Shown here: in pieces, positions 18,006 to 27,323 of the stretch
How the letters are laid out: every line of letters starts with the position of its first letter
How positions within the stretch are numbered: position 1 is the stretch's first letter
Assembly (NCBI GenBank): GCA_947383005.1
Contig: CANDBT010000002.1
Coordinates: 1 to 64,000 of the forward strand
Reading direction: 5' to 3'
DNA length: 64,000 bases
DNA from: an uncultured bacterium
Lineage (GTDB): Bacteria > Bacillota > Clostridia > Lachnospirales > Lachnospiraceae
Notes under the pieces: model-generated
Told to the model about the DNA's origin: nothing
What the model saw: only the letters and a program-made list of their open reading frames with translations
Database searches by the model: none
Made by a program: the position numbers and the translations under genes

Positions 18006-19121
18006 TTATAATCCGATACTTTCGAAAAGAAATTCAAGAGAATTCCCCTTTAAATTTTCAAACTCAGGATATGCTACACCATAATCTATATCTTCTACTT
18101 GAAAACACCTATTATATAGTTTTTCATCACTAAAGTAGTGATGATCACTATGAAAAATTTGTGTAAAAGTCTCTAAACGATTACTCATTTCCTTTTTTCC
18201 TTTTCTGCTAAATACATAATATTGTTTTTTATATATTTGAGAAAACACACAAGCATGAAAGCTATCTGTAAATACAGCTAAAGAATACTTTATTAAAGAA
18301 ATAAAATCACTGGGTGAAATCTCATATAACTGTAAATCACCAAATCGTAAATCAGAATTGTAAATAAGTGATAGCATGTGAGGGATTGTTACAACTTTAC
18401 TATTTTTTTTTTGGGCATATTCTGTTGCTATATTTCTTATTTTAATATCATCTCCCAAAAAATAACAAAATATATAGCGATCGTTAATCAACTTATCAGA
18501 ACAAATTGTATCCCATTCATTTTGATCTAATAAAAGTGTAGGATCTAATACTAAATTTATATCTTTATCAATATATTGAGATAATTGTTCTTTAATATTT
18601 GATTCTCTGACTGATATCGAATAAAAATTTTTAGTACTTCTTACAATTTGTTTCAATTGATTCTGTTCTATTTTTGATTTACCAATACTTACTGCATAAG
18701 CTATTTTTTTGTATTTATCAGGAACAAATTCAAGAAAATATGCAGGCCAATAACGTCCCCAAACCTGATCGCTTCCTGTAACAAAAACATCATATCCATT
18801 TTCTAAGCAACTAAATATATTTTTTTCTGAATATACTTTTTTTGAATGTGGAACTAAGATTTTAGAAGCTTGTCTTACATATGCAATTCGCTTTAATATT
18901 TTAACTTTAACATCAAGATATCGGATATTTTTCATCACATTAAGTGCTTTATTTGCGGTTATCTTCATCCTATGAATTAGCGTATATGCAGATTCATGGC
19001 TATATAATATTTGCTCTGCTTTTATGCCTTTCACTGACAATACTTTTGTTAAAGCATACGCTTGAAGTATTCCTCCGTAATTAGTAGAATTATAAAACAT
19101 TGATACAATTCCAATTTTCAT
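18006..19121 (-). CDS. Polysaccharide pyruvyl transferase family protein
   Basis: The 371-residue product starts IGIVSMFYNSTNYGGILQAY, the hallmark opening of this family, with FVTGSDQVWGRYW and DSFHACVFSQIY following in the expected order. Family members add pyruvate ketals or act as related GT-B-like transferases. The start at 19121 is chosen because the homology begins at MKIGIV and a GGAG lies upstream; a longer frame to 19163 adds only unrelated residues. The FrhB-like fusion encoded further along is a frequent neighbour of this family. Confidence 0.85.
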   Translation of the reverse strand: MKIGIVSMFYNSTNYGGILQAYALTKVLSVKGIKAEQILYSHESAYTLIHRMKITANKALNVMKNIRYLDVKVKILKRIAYVRQASKILVPHSKKVYSEKNIFSCLENGYDVFVTGSDQVWGRYWPAYFLEFVPDKYKKIAYAVSIGKSKIEQNQLKQIVRSTKNFYSISVRESNIKEQLSQYIDKDINLVLDPTLLLDQNEWDTICSDKLINDRYIFCYFLGDDIKIRNIATEYAQKKNSKVVTIPHMLSLIYNSDLRFGDLQLYEISPSDFISLIKYSLAVFTDSFHACVFSQIYKKQYYVFSRKGKKEMSNRLETFTQIFHSDHHYFSDEKLYNRCFQVEDIDYGVAYPEFENLKGNSLEFLFESIGL

Positions 19122-19166
19122 AGACCAACACTCCATTAATAATATTTCTATATATTCCCCCAAAAA

Positions 19167-20456
19167 TTAGTTATACCTGTTATAGTTATTTTTTGCTTTC
19201 GTAAAATAAACAATTCCACCATTTATGAGATGAGGCATCGTAAATGTTCCCAGAAATATTTGAGGCGAATACCAAATCGGATTAAATACAAACATACCGA
19301 TAAAAGCAATAAACAAAATTATAGATAACCATTTTGAATTTTTGTCTAATTTATTTATAAATAAAAAGTATGAAAAACTTAGAACCGTTATCATTGCTAA
19401 TCCAGCCAATCCATAATAGCCTAATAAATCAAAAAAATCAGAATGTTGCGAAAATTCAAATTGGTTTATATCTCCGTAAATGGAAGCTCCTAAAATCGGG
19501 TAATTTTTAAAAATTCTTATACTTTGATAATATAAAGCAAAACGTGCTGCAGCATCTCCTCTTGATACTCCTTGAATCAAAAAAAGTAAATCTGTAAGTT
19601 TTACAGAAAGCATCATAAATCCACTTTTTTCTGAAAATTTTATAGATAATTGAATTATTGTTTCGGCATTAAATATGACAATGATACCTACCAAAAAAGC
19701 AAACAAGCAGATAAGTAAATGCTTTCTTTTTGTACTACATTCAAGAATTGAAAAAATTACCAAAAACATCAGAAGAAGGACAGCAAATGTAATTTGTGCT
19801 CGTACCACACACAAAGAACAAATCATAAAATATACAATCAATCTTTTTGCCTTTGTTTTCTTAAATAAGAATACTAATGAAGGAATAAAAAAAACAATTC
19901 CATATAATTGATTCCAGCCAGCAACATTAGCAATTCGATATTTTTGTTTTATTAAAGCAAAATCTGCTCCACTAACCCCCGTATAGGAAATTTCGCTCCT
20001 TCCTAATTCTCTAACCACTAAAGGATATTTATATATACCTATTAATGTTGTAAATGAGGTAACTATCATTACAATAGTAATAAATATTAAAAGTCTCTTT
20101 TTCTTTTTAATATCATTCTCATTTTTAAGAATAATACCAAAAATGCAAAAAGCCCAACCAATTATTACATTAGCAGCACATGATGATATTGTTTTTTTAT
20201 TTTTCCAAACACCATAAACAAATATTGTAGTGAATAGAACAATGATAATATATTGAAACAAATATTCTTTTTTCCTATATAATACTAATCCCATTATAAA
20301 TATGAGCATTGCAAATATCTGAAATGACTGTCTGAAAATACCAGGAAATGCCATTGTAAATGGCACACATGATATGAGAATCATCATATAAATTGATATA
20401 TAAAGTAAATCTATTCCTGTATAAATACTTTTCCTAATTAAAGTCATTGTTTTCAA
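19167..20456 (-). CDS. O-antigen/capsule polymerase-like membrane protein (Wzy)
   Basis: A 429-residue integral membrane protein with about 11-12 predicted transmembrane helices and a larger extracytoplasmic loop around residues 280-340 (GVSRGDAAARFALYYQSIRI, then PILGASIYGD), as in O-antigen polymerases. Sequence conservation in this group is low, so the call rests on topology, the loop motif and the operon context with Wzx and an initiating transferase. Confidence 0.7.
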   Translation of the reverse strand: MKTMTLIRKSIYTGIDLLYISIYMMILISCVPFTMAFPGIFRQSFQIFAMLIFIMGLVLYRKKEYLFQYIIIVLFTTIFVYGVWKNKKTISSCAANVIIGWAFCIFGIILKNENDIKKKKRLLIFITIVMIVTSFTTLIGIYKYPLVVRELGRSEISYTGVSGADFALIKQKYRIANVAGWNQLYGIVFFIPSLVFLFKKTKAKRLIVYFMICSLCVVRAQITFAVLLLMFLVIFSILECSTKRKHLLICLFAFLVGIIVIFNAETIIQLSIKFSEKSGFMMLSVKLTDLLFLIQGVSRGDAAARFALYYQSIRIFKNYPILGASIYGDINQFEFSQHSDFFDLLGYYGLAGLAMITVLSFSYFLFINKLDKNSKWLSIILFIAFIGMFVFNPIWYSPQIFLGTFTMPHLINGGIVYFTKAKNNYNRYN

Positions 20457-20469
20457 CCCTTAATATGAA

Positions 20470-21462
20470 TTATAATTCAAAACTGCATTTGTTCGGAAAA
20501 ATATATTCGAGTGAAGAATTTATCCTTTTCTTAATCAATTCAAAATCTCCGTCAAATTCATTATCATTTATACAAACTATTTTTCCTTTTTTTCTACGTA
20601 TGTAATTTATTATATCATCGTTATTTGTACTTACTTTAAAATATTTTCCTTTTATTGAATATGGATAAAAATTCCCTGAGGCTAATTGCCAATATCTAAA
20701 AATATATTGGTTTACATCACTGTTGTTTCGAAATTTATGTTGACAAGTCTCCCTCAATATCTCTGGTTCTTCAATCCAAACCTTTTCTAACGTCGATTTC
20801 AAATACGAAACAGATAAATGGTGATTATAAAAACCTGTATAAAAACTCCATGGAGAAAAAGCAATAGCTCTCATATTTCCCCAAAATCCATATTTAATAT
20901 TTATGATTTTATTCAAATTTTCTCTTATAAATTTTCTTTTATTAAAATGCTTATTTATGTATCCTACTGAATTGAAAACAATGGGTGAAAAATTAGTAAG
21001 TATTGGAACTATTAATCCAGGTATGTTGATGTCACAAGGCAGACCTTTTCGAAAAAAATCACTTTGCTGAAGACCCTTCAAAAAGAAAATATCATCATTT
21101 ATATATATAAATTTTTCAGTTAAATCCTTAATTCTATGCATATTAAGTTCAATTACATGCGAGCTAAATGTTGGCAAAAATTCAGATGGTATGTAGTCCG
21201 TATGTTTAACAACATTTAGCTTTTTATTTTTAGTATTAAGCCATGTTGGTAAATGTCCGTATGTAATAAAATGAATTTTATGAACCCATGGCGTATGCTT
21301 CTCTATACCTCTAAATACATATTTCAAATTATTCCAATCTCTGAACCTAATTTCACGTGCATCGTCATCATTATCAATGAAAGTACAGTATTTCATCTTT
21401 TCTTTTTTCCACACAATATCACTTGAATCTACCCATGGCAAAACAATATCTATTTTTTCCAT
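20470..21462 (-). CDS. Stealth-family capsule sugar-phosphate transferase
   Basis: At 330 residues it shows the Stealth conserved regions. CR1 is DIVLPWVDSSDIVWKKEK. CR2 runs from RFRDWNNLKYVFRGIEKHTP to ITYGHLPTWL and KFIYINDDIFFLKGL. Later CR3/CR4-like segments follow. Stealth enzymes transfer hexose-1-phosphate or similar to make phosphodiester-linked glycans. This agrees with the neighbouring LicD and the IspD/TarI-like gene. Confidence 0.88.
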   Translation of the reverse strand: MEKIDIVLPWVDSSDIVWKKEKMKYCTFIDNDDDAREIRFRDWNNLKYVFRGIEKHTPWVHKIHFITYGHLPTWLNTKNKKLNVVKHTDYIPSEFLPTFSSHVIELNMHRIKDLTEKFIYINDDIFFLKGLQQSDFFRKGLPCDINIPGLIVPILTNFSPIVFNSVGYINKHFNKRKFIRENLNKIINIKYGFWGNMRAIAFSPWSFYTGFYNHHLSVSYLKSTLEKVWIEEPEILRETCQHKFRNNSDVNQYIFRYWQLASGNFYPYSIKGKYFKVSTNNDDIINYIRRKKGKIVCINDNEFDGDFELIKKRINSSLEYIFPNKCSFEL

Positions 21463-21545
21463 ATATAACTACCTCAATTCAATTCTGTCTCCTTTTATTT
21501 CAAATTATATCTAATAGTAAATTTCCAAATCTTTGTTATGTGTTT

Positions 21546-22427
21546 TTAATTACCCTTTACAAAATACTTTTTCCCTCTATACTTTACATACGGTGTTTCC
21601 AAATCCATAAACACAATTCTATGTTCAGGATGTCTGTCTTCCTCTGACGGAAGTTCCAAATAATTGTTATATCTCTTTTTTAGATACTTTTTTGCACCAA
21701 TAGGAACAGGCATTTTTGTATCTTCAAAAGGAATAAAAACAACATCATCAAACCATTTTTTAGGATACAACCATGTAATAAAGGGAAACATCGAAAACTC
21801 CCTAACATATTTTGCCCTTTCAAAATGCTTATCAGGCAATGAAGCCAATTTATATAACGTACTCCAAACAAGATACCGTAAACCCTGGCTCCTAAATATA
21901 CTTAAAAGTATTTTGGAAATATATTTTATCGTTTTACTCTGTCTGGCAGGAACTCTCCCTGCCTTAAATAGAGAACAGCCAGCAGCACATAATAATTGAA
22001 GCTGTTGTCCTATTTTTGAATTAGGACACGCATGTAATACATCAAAATCTATTGCAAGACCCTGATTAACATCTAAATCAACTGTGGAATCCGTTATAAA
22101 TGTCGTATTATTATCCCTAATCGAGCCAGATAATGTATGATCATTATATGATTTTGTTTGAATACACAAAGAATATTTATCCGTATTGGCCTTTTTATCC
22201 CACAATTTAATAAATTTATCATAATCGGGAGCCAATAGCATGATATCTATATCATCATCCCATTGTATAAAACCTTTATCTCTTACAGCTCCAAGCATTG
22301 ACCCCGCAAAAAGAAATGCTTTTATCTCATTTTCTTTGCAAAAGCCAATAACATATTTTGCCATTTCAAGGCTTTTACTTTGAATCTGTTTAAGTTCATC
22401 ACTCGACAATATTTTTAATTCAGTCAT
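21546..22427 (-). CDS. LicD family phosphotransferase
   Basis: The 293-residue protein contains the LicD nucleotidyltransferase-fold core AFLFAGSMLGAVRDKGFIQW immediately followed by DDDIDIMLL. LicD proteins attach phosphocholine or other phospho-alcohols, including ribitol-phosphate in fukutin-type relatives, to glycans. It may use the CDP-linked product of the 10327-11040 enzyme. No choline uptake or licABC genes are present in the window, which argues against phosphocholine. Confidence 0.88.
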   Translation of the reverse strand: MTELKILSSDELKQIQSKSLEMAKYVIGFCKENEIKAFLFAGSMLGAVRDKGFIQWDDDIDIMLLAPDYDKFIKLWDKKANTDKYSLCIQTKSYNDHTLSGSIRDNNTTFITDSTVDLDVNQGLAIDFDVLHACPNSKIGQQLQLLCAAGCSLFKAGRVPARQSKTIKYISKILLSIFRSQGLRYLVWSTLYKLASLPDKHFERAKYVREFSMFPFITWLYPKKWFDDVVFIPFEDTKMPVPIGAKKYLKKRYNNYLELPSEEDRHPEHRIVFMDLETPYVKYRGKKYFVKGN

Positions 22428-22532
22428 ACTAACTTATTTTCTCCTAATTCAAAATAGTTTCATACTAATAAAAATATCATATCTGTTATACCCGTTGTAA
22501 AATCATTTATTTTTGCGTCATGGAATATTAAA

Positions 22533-23588
22533 TTACCTCAATTTTTCATTAACTGCCCTGTATAAAGGAAAATAAGACGATTGGATATTACCTCTGATAT
22601 TTAATAATTCTTCATATTTTTCAAAATTGTATATTTTCTTCCCTATATAAAATCTGTTGATTTCCCCTTTATTAAATCCACGCTTAAACGTAAACAAACT
22701 ATCCTCCCCTGACCCGACACCACCGCCAAGATAAAGACATTTACAGCCGTTAGCATTTCCCCACAATGCTGCTTCATATAACAAAAGATTTACAGGGGCC
22801 AAATTGCTATACTCCCGAAGGCTTCCTGAAAGATGGTAATTCATCCAGCCGTTTGCAACAAGCATTATGGATGCCGCTATAACAACATGATCTTTCTCAG
22901 CATAAAAAATCTGTGCATTTTGGGGCAAATCCTCCAGCACAGATTCGAAAAAATCCTCTTTAAAATAGTAATAATCTTCAGCTTTATCCTTATTCATCGT
23001 TTCCTCATAAATCTTTATAAAATCACTAAATATTTCCGGATAACGGCCATTATAAATTTTTACCCCATTTTTAATGGCTTTACGGATTTTGTTCCTATTT
23101 TGGCTGGTGAAATTCCCCCAAATCATCTCCGGGGAGGATAAGTCAATATATACAACCTCGCCAAGTTGTGTTATGTCAAAAAACTCCCCCGAAAAGGAAT
23201 GGTTTTTTACCATAGGATGAAAACGGACAAATTCTGATATAATATCGTTCTTACTGATCCATTGTCCATACCGTTCAAATAGTCTTGCTGAATTATCCCC
23301 TTCGATTATCCAACCGCCATATCCATAAGGGGTAGCAAAATCAAAATATTGGTTTTCCGGTATTTTATCCCTGAAATTGTCATCGTTTGCCACATCCCTT
23401 TTCATCACAACATTAATTCCCCGCGTTTTACCATCATCAAAATAGAACAATAATGGCTCTCCATCACCATGAATGGAAAACGCTTTAACATATCCGCTTG
23501 TCCAATAAATATCGTATTCTTTAAAAGAACGCACTATTTTGTCCCAGTCATTTGCCTGTTCTAATGTATATGTTTTTAATTCATTCAT
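22533..23588 (-). CDS. FemAB/GNAT-type acyltransferase of polysaccharide locus
   Basis: A 351-residue protein with a C-terminal GNAT-fold FemAB-like half: IYETMNKDKAEDYYYFKEDF and YAEKDHVVIAASIMLVANGW, then YHLSGSLREYSNLAPVNLLL and KCLYLGGGVG. This pattern is that of peptidoglycan-bridge or sugar N-acyl/aminoacyl transferases using aminoacyl-tRNA or acyl donors. In this operon it may transfer an amino acid or acyl group to an amino sugar. Strong AGGAGG eight bases or so before the ATG. Confidence 0.7.
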   Translation of the reverse strand: MNELKTYTLEQANDWDKIVRSFKEYDIYWTSGYVKAFSIHGDGEPLLFYFDDGKTRGINVVMKRDVANDDNFRDKIPENQYFDFATPYGYGGWIIEGDNSARLFERYGQWISKNDIISEFVRFHPMVKNHSFSGEFFDITQLGEVVYIDLSSPEMIWGNFTSQNRNKIRKAIKNGVKIYNGRYPEIFSDFIKIYEETMNKDKAEDYYYFKEDFFESVLEDLPQNAQIFYAEKDHVVIAASIMLVANGWMNYHLSGSLREYSNLAPVNLLLYEAALWGNANGCKCLYLGGGVGSGEDSLFTFKRGFNKGEINRFYIGKKIYNFEKYEELLNIRGNIQSSYFPLYRAVNEKLR

Positions 23589-23627
23589 GTTGTCCTCCTA
23601 TAGATTGGGTAATCATGAACTCTATCA

Positions 23628-24068
23628 TTAAATTCTCTTTATTAAAAGCCTCTTTTCCGTTTCAAATTTATTTTTTCCATAAAATTTTTTAGCTTCCTCA
23701 TTGCTTTCATCACAAAACAATTCTATAATTTCGGCTTTCCATTCAAGGCTGCTGCTTTCTACGGCATTTAACAATTTACTCCCAATTCCTTTATGCTGAT
23801 AATTCTCACTAACCGCAATCTCATTCAAATGAACCCTTCCTTTTTCGTTCAAGAAGAACTGAGCATATCCAACCATTTTATCGGCCTCTAAAGCAATCCA
23901 AACATTAGCCTTTCCTTGTTGATAATAATTAACTAATTTATCATAAACTATAAATTCATCATAATTGAGTAAATCTCTATGATTTTTTTTAACTGAACAT
24001 CTGATTATTTTCAGCAATTCCTCTTTATGTAACTTTAAATCATCAATAGTTGCAAGCCGCAAATTCAT
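23628..24068 (-). CDS. GNAT family N-acetyltransferase
   Basis: A 146-residue single-domain GNAT. Motif A reads IAVSENYQHKGIGSKLLNAV (acetyl-CoA pyrophosphate loop Q-x-x-G-I-G). It is preceded by the beta-strand VHLNEIAV and ends in FYGKNKFETEKRLL. Since the operon begins with an aminotransferase that should make an amino sugar, acetylation of that amine is a reasonable but unproven role. Confidence 0.8.
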   Translation of the reverse strand: MNLRLATIDDLKLHKEELLKIIRCSVKKNHRDLLNYDEFIVYDKLVNYYQQGKANVWIALEADKMVGYAQFFLNEKGRVHLNEIAVSENYQHKGIGSKLLNAVESSSLEWKAEIIELFCDESNEEAKKFYGKNKFETEKRLLIKRI

Positions 24069-24098
24069 ATAGCTTCAATCTCCAAAATAATTTTATTT

Positions 24099-24845
24099 CT
24101 AACCCAAACCGGAATTTTCCAACTTTCGTTCTTCATCTAAATCCAAAATAGATATTGGTGTCCCGGTTGTAATAATATTTTCTCTCTTTATCACTTTTTT
24201 TAGTGTTTTCCACACAATACCCAAATCAAGAACCAGAGAAACATTATTGACATAATCAATATCCCATTCAAAACGTTCATTCCAAGTCAACGCATTTCTT
24301 CCGTTTATTTGTGCCAATCCTGTCAATCCGGGCCTGATATCATGCCTGTGCCTCTCCGTCTCTGTATAATACGGTAAATACCGGAGCAATAACGGCCTTG
24401 GGCCAACGATACTCATATCGCCTCTTAAAATATTAAATAATTCCGGCAATTCATCCAGAGATGTAGAACGTAATACTTTCCCAAACCTTGTTAATCTTTC
24501 TTCATCAGAAAGAGTTTTTCCCTTTAGGCCATTTCCATCTGTCATACTCCGAAACTTGATAAGGCGAAAAACTTTTTCATCCATCCCCGGCCGTTCCTGT
24601 ATAAAAAAAACAGGACTCCCGAGATTAAGCTTAACCAATACTGCCACCATAATCATAAGAGGGGACAAAACAATTAGCGCTCCGGCAGATAAAAATACAT
24701 CCAATGGACGTTTGAAATAAGCTTCATAAACCCCATTAGGTTTATGGTTGCTTTTTTTCTTGAACCTTTCGGCAATAAATGCCAATATTCCAGCGCCAGT
24801 ACTTATTATGATAATTCCTTTTGCAGTATTCTTTAATACCCTCAT
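24099..24845 (-). CDS. Initiating sugar transferase (undecaprenyl-phosphate sugar phosphotransferase, PglC/WcaJ-type)
   Basis: A 248-residue bacterial sugar transferase. One N-terminal hydrophobic segment (GIIIISTGAGILAFIAE), then a re-entrant hydrophobic helix (PLDVFLSAGALIVLSPLMIM), and the catalytic core FRLIKFRSMTDG, RSTSLDELPELFNIL, MSIVGPRPLLLRYLPYY. It transfers a sugar phosphate to undecaprenyl phosphate at the inner face of the membrane, starting the repeat unit. The ATG at 24845 is preferred (GGGAG four to five bases upstream) over 24875, which lacks a site. This gene is close to the boundary where base composition changes. Confidence 0.9.
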   Translation of the reverse strand: MRVLKNTAKGIIIISTGAGILAFIAERFKKKSNHKPNGVYEAYFKRPLDVFLSAGALIVLSPLMIMVAVLVKLNLGSPVFFIQERPGMDEKVFRLIKFRSMTDGNGLKGKTLSDEERLTRFGKVLRSTSLDELPELFNILRGDMSIVGPRPLLLRYLPYYTETERHRHDIRPGLTGLAQINGRNALTWNERFEWDIDYVNNVSLVLDLGIVWKTLKKVIKRENIITTGTPISILDLDEERKLENSGLG

Positions 24846-25056
24846 ATTTCTCCCTTTTCTTTTAATGCTATTCATACTTGAACAAGCATATAAATGTTAT
24901 CACTTTTCATACACCCCACACGCCTTATGCACATTTTTCACCATCCTGCCCTCCCTCACCCTCTCATACAAGACAGCCTCCAGCCATCTCAATCACATAT
25001 CCTAATCCCATTATTCTTTCCTTTTTCTCTGCCTCTGCCACTCTTCCCCCATCCCC

Positions 25057-26316
25057 TCACGCAAAACAAGCCTTAATAATCTCAATAACCCTCTCCTGCT
25101 GCCCCGCCGTCATCTTATTGTCACTGGGCAGACAAAGCCCACGCTCAAAAATATCTTCCGCCACATTCATCTGCCCTTCGTTTTCCCTGTACGCATTGCT
25201 TCCTGCGCGCCCATTCCCCTTTGCCGTAATAAACGGATTATTCCGATAAATCGGCTGCATGTGCATGGGTTTCCATATTGGCCTTCCTTCCGCATTATGC
25301 TGCGCCAAAGCTTCCAAAATCTCCGTCGGGCAGGACTTCCCGGCCTCCCTGACATACAAAGCCTCTTTTTCACTTCTCACCTGCCTGCACATGGCATCCC
25401 GGTCAACTAAGATACAGGAAAGCCAAAAATTGGGTTCCATTACCCCTTCGATATAAGGATTCATGGATACCGGCAAATCCTTCAGTCTTTCTTTATACCT
25501 CATATAAATCGCTTTTTTTTGCCGTATATGTTCCTGGATATACGGGAACTGCCCCCGCACAACCCCGGCAATCACATTGCTCATCCGATAATTGTATCCC
25601 AGCTCTTCATGCTGGTACCAGGGGGCGTTTTCCCTGCTCTGCGTAGACCATTTTCTTGCTTTTTCTGCTGCTTCCCTGCTGTCGGTCAGCAGCATCCCTC
25701 CGCTGCTTCCTGTGATCATTTTATTTCCGTTAAAGCTGATCACATTCGCTGTTGTCCCGAAACGGCCAGTCTGTTTCCCTTGATAAAAAGCGCCCATCGA
25801 CTCTGCGGCATCTTCAATCAAAACCGCCCCGTAACGGTCGCAGATTTCCCGGATTTCATCCAGCTTTGCCGGTGTCCCATACAAGTTTGCCACCATTACC
25901 GCCCTTACCTCAGGATAGATGGAAAACGCTCTTTTCAAAGCCTCGGGGTCCATATTCCAGGTATCCCTCTCCGAATCAATGAGCACCGGCACCCCGCCTT
26001 CATAGACGATAGGATTTACCGTAGCGTCAAAAGTCAGATCTGAACAAAACACTTTATCGCCAGGCTTTATCCCTGCCAATTTCACTGCCAGATGAAGAGC
26101 CGCCGTCCCAGAGGAAAGAGCCACCGCATAACCGCAGCCGATAAACTCGCAGGCCAGACGCTCCGCTTCGTTGATATTTTCTCCTACCGTTGACATCCAA
26201 TTGGTTACAAATGCCTCACGGATATATTCCAGTTCTTCCCCGTGCATGGTCGGGGAGGACAGCCAAAGCTTTTTTTCAAAAGGTTTAACCGATGATTTCA
26301 AGTTTGCAAAAGCCAT
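25057..26316 (-). CDS. DegT/DnrJ/EryC1 family sugar aminotransferase
   Basis: A PLP enzyme of 419 residues: WLSSPTMHGEELEYIREAF opening, ALSSGTAALHLAVKLAGI, IEDAAESMGAFYQGKQTG and the PLP-Lys region VISFNGNKMITGSSGGML, all as in PglE/ArnB-type aminotransferases that convert 4-keto sugars to 4-amino sugars. With the next gene (PglC-like) it resembles the start of a diNAcBac-type pathway, but no 4,6-dehydratase is encoded in the window. The start overlaps the end of loaP by 19 bases. It and loaP are GC-richer than the downstream cassette. Confidence 0.88.
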   Translation of the reverse strand: MAFANLKSSVKPFEKKLWLSSPTMHGEELEYIREAFVTNWMSTVGENINEAERLACEFIGCGYAVALSSGTAALHLAVKLAGIKPGDKVFCSDLTFDATVNPIVYEGGVPVLIDSERDTWNMDPEALKRAFSIYPEVRAVMVANLYGTPAKLDEIREICDRYGAVLIEDAAESMGAFYQGKQTGRFGTTANVISFNGNKMITGSSGGMLLTDSREAAEKARKWSTQSRENAPWYQHEELGYNYRMSNVIAGVVRGQFPYIQEHIRQKKAIYMRYKERLKDLPVSMNPYIEGVMEPNFWLSCILVDRDAMCRQVRSEKEALYVREAGKSCPTEILEALAQHNAEGRPIWKPMHMQPIYRNNPFITAKGNGRAGSNAYRENEGQMNVAEDIFERGLCLPSDNKMTAGQQERVIEIIKACFA

Positions 26317-26834
26317 TGCTTATCCCCCCGTTCTTTCCTCACAATCTCAACCCCCACTTGGACTTCCTGCTGCCTTCCAAACATCTGCATCTCTACCAAC
26401 GCCGTTTTTTTATGGCGGTCAATCCTCCTGATTACGGTCTCCAGCCCTTTCAGCGGCCCCTCGACTATCGTTACCTGATCCCCTTCGATATAACCGGCAG
26501 ACATTGGAACTATCCGCCGCCCGTTCAGCAGTTTATTCAGTACCCGCAAATCTTCGTCGATGATCGATGTCCACTTTTCCCCCGTCCCCAGGATTTTGGT
26601 CAGTTTAGGCACTTGTTTTAGCATCATATAAAATTTTTCAATCCGTTCTGTCTCCACAAAAACATAACCGGGAAACAAAAGCGCCTGGACTATATGCCAG
26701 GCGCCTGCGTACTTCTTTTTCTGTTCATATTTTGGTAAAAAGCAGTCCCCCATGCCGGAGCCTGCTGCATATTGACGGATCACGGAAACGGTCTCCTCCT
26801 CGTTTCCTGTCCTTACCTGCATAACATACCACAT
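26298..26834 (-). CDS. loaP: LoaP-type NusG paralogue, operon antiterminator
   Basis: A 178-residue NusG-family protein: N-terminal NGN domain starting WYVMQVRTGNEEE, with the central ALLFPGYVFVE, and a C-terminal KOW segment IEGDQVTIVEGPLKGLETVI. LoaP proteins in Firmicutes prevent premature termination in long polysaccharide or antibiotic operons after binding a leader RNA hairpin. I chose 26834 because GGAGG lies six bases upstream and homology begins there. It is the first gene of an approximately 18-kb minus-strand operon, the usual LoaP position. Confidence 0.88.
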   Translation of the reverse strand: MWYVMQVRTGNEEETVSVIRQYAAGSGMGDCFLPKYEQKKKYAGAWHIVQALLFPGYVFVETERIEKFYMMLKQVPKLTKILGTGEKWTSIIDEDLRVLNKLLNGRRIVPMSAGYIEGDQVTIVEGPLKGLETVIRRIDRHKKTALVEMQMFGRQQEVQVGVEIVRKERGDKQWLLQT

Positions 26835-26997
26835 AACGTTCCTCCAGTTGATTAACCGGGAACTGTGTCTGAAAATGGGTATGCTTCGCCATTCGTCACA
26901 AAAAATTGCCACGACAAGCAAAACAATACAATATAACCTCAAACACAGTTAAACGCGGCCACGCGACGATTTAACCTGATTGATTTTATCTTTATCG

Positions 26998-27026
26998 GTT
27001 ATAACATATTTTTTTTAAATTGTAAA
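26998..27026 (-). promoter_or_regulatory. Promoter for the loaP-polysaccharide operon
   Basis: Minus-strand TTTACA (27021-27026), exactly 17 bases, then TATAAC (26998-27003). The leader to loaP is about 155 bases. The 489-base gap between loaP and the HTH gene also holds a divergent promoter and the second copy of the two-hairpin element. Confidence 0.6.
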
Positions 27027-27187
27027 TAAAGAATTCTTCCTCAACTGTCAATTTAAGGAAGCCTTAAATGATACTTATTGAATTTACAAGAAAGACCGGG
27101 GTGTTCCTCTGCCCTCTCGCAAAAAAGCCGGATACCACTTTATTCTTTTAATTTAAGACTTTATTAAACTTTTTTGGGATTATTTTC

Positions 27188-27216
27188 TTGACTTCTCTTC
27201 GGTGTTAAATTAAAAT
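27188..27216 (+). promoter_or_regulatory. Promoter for the small HTH operon
   Basis: TTGACT (27188-27193), 17-base spacer, TAAAAT (27211-27216). The predicted start of transcription falls at about 27223, so the two-hairpin element beginning at 27220 would form the 5' leader of the mRNA. Confidence 0.65.
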
Positions 27217-27219
27217 AAT

Positions 27220-27298
27220 CGAGTAGGGAAGAGCTATCTCCCCCTACTCGCCACGCGGCCCGCACGCCGCTTTAGCGGCATATTCCTCTGTACGGGCC
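27220..27298 (+). ncRNA. Two-hairpin structured leader element, copy 2
   Basis: CGAGTAGGG (27220-27228) pairs with CCCTACTCG (27242-27250). Conserved GCCACGCGGCC follows, then GCCGC-ttta-GCGGC; a longer-range GCCCGCAC/GTACGGGC pairing (one mismatch) encloses the second hairpin. It shares layout and unpaired sequence with 6471-6520 while both stems differ by paired substitutions. It stands directly in front of the HTH gene's ribosome binding site, so attenuation or translation control is possible. Confidence 0.5.
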
Positions 27299-27323
27299 TG
27301 TGCATAAAAAAGGAGGTTTGCCC

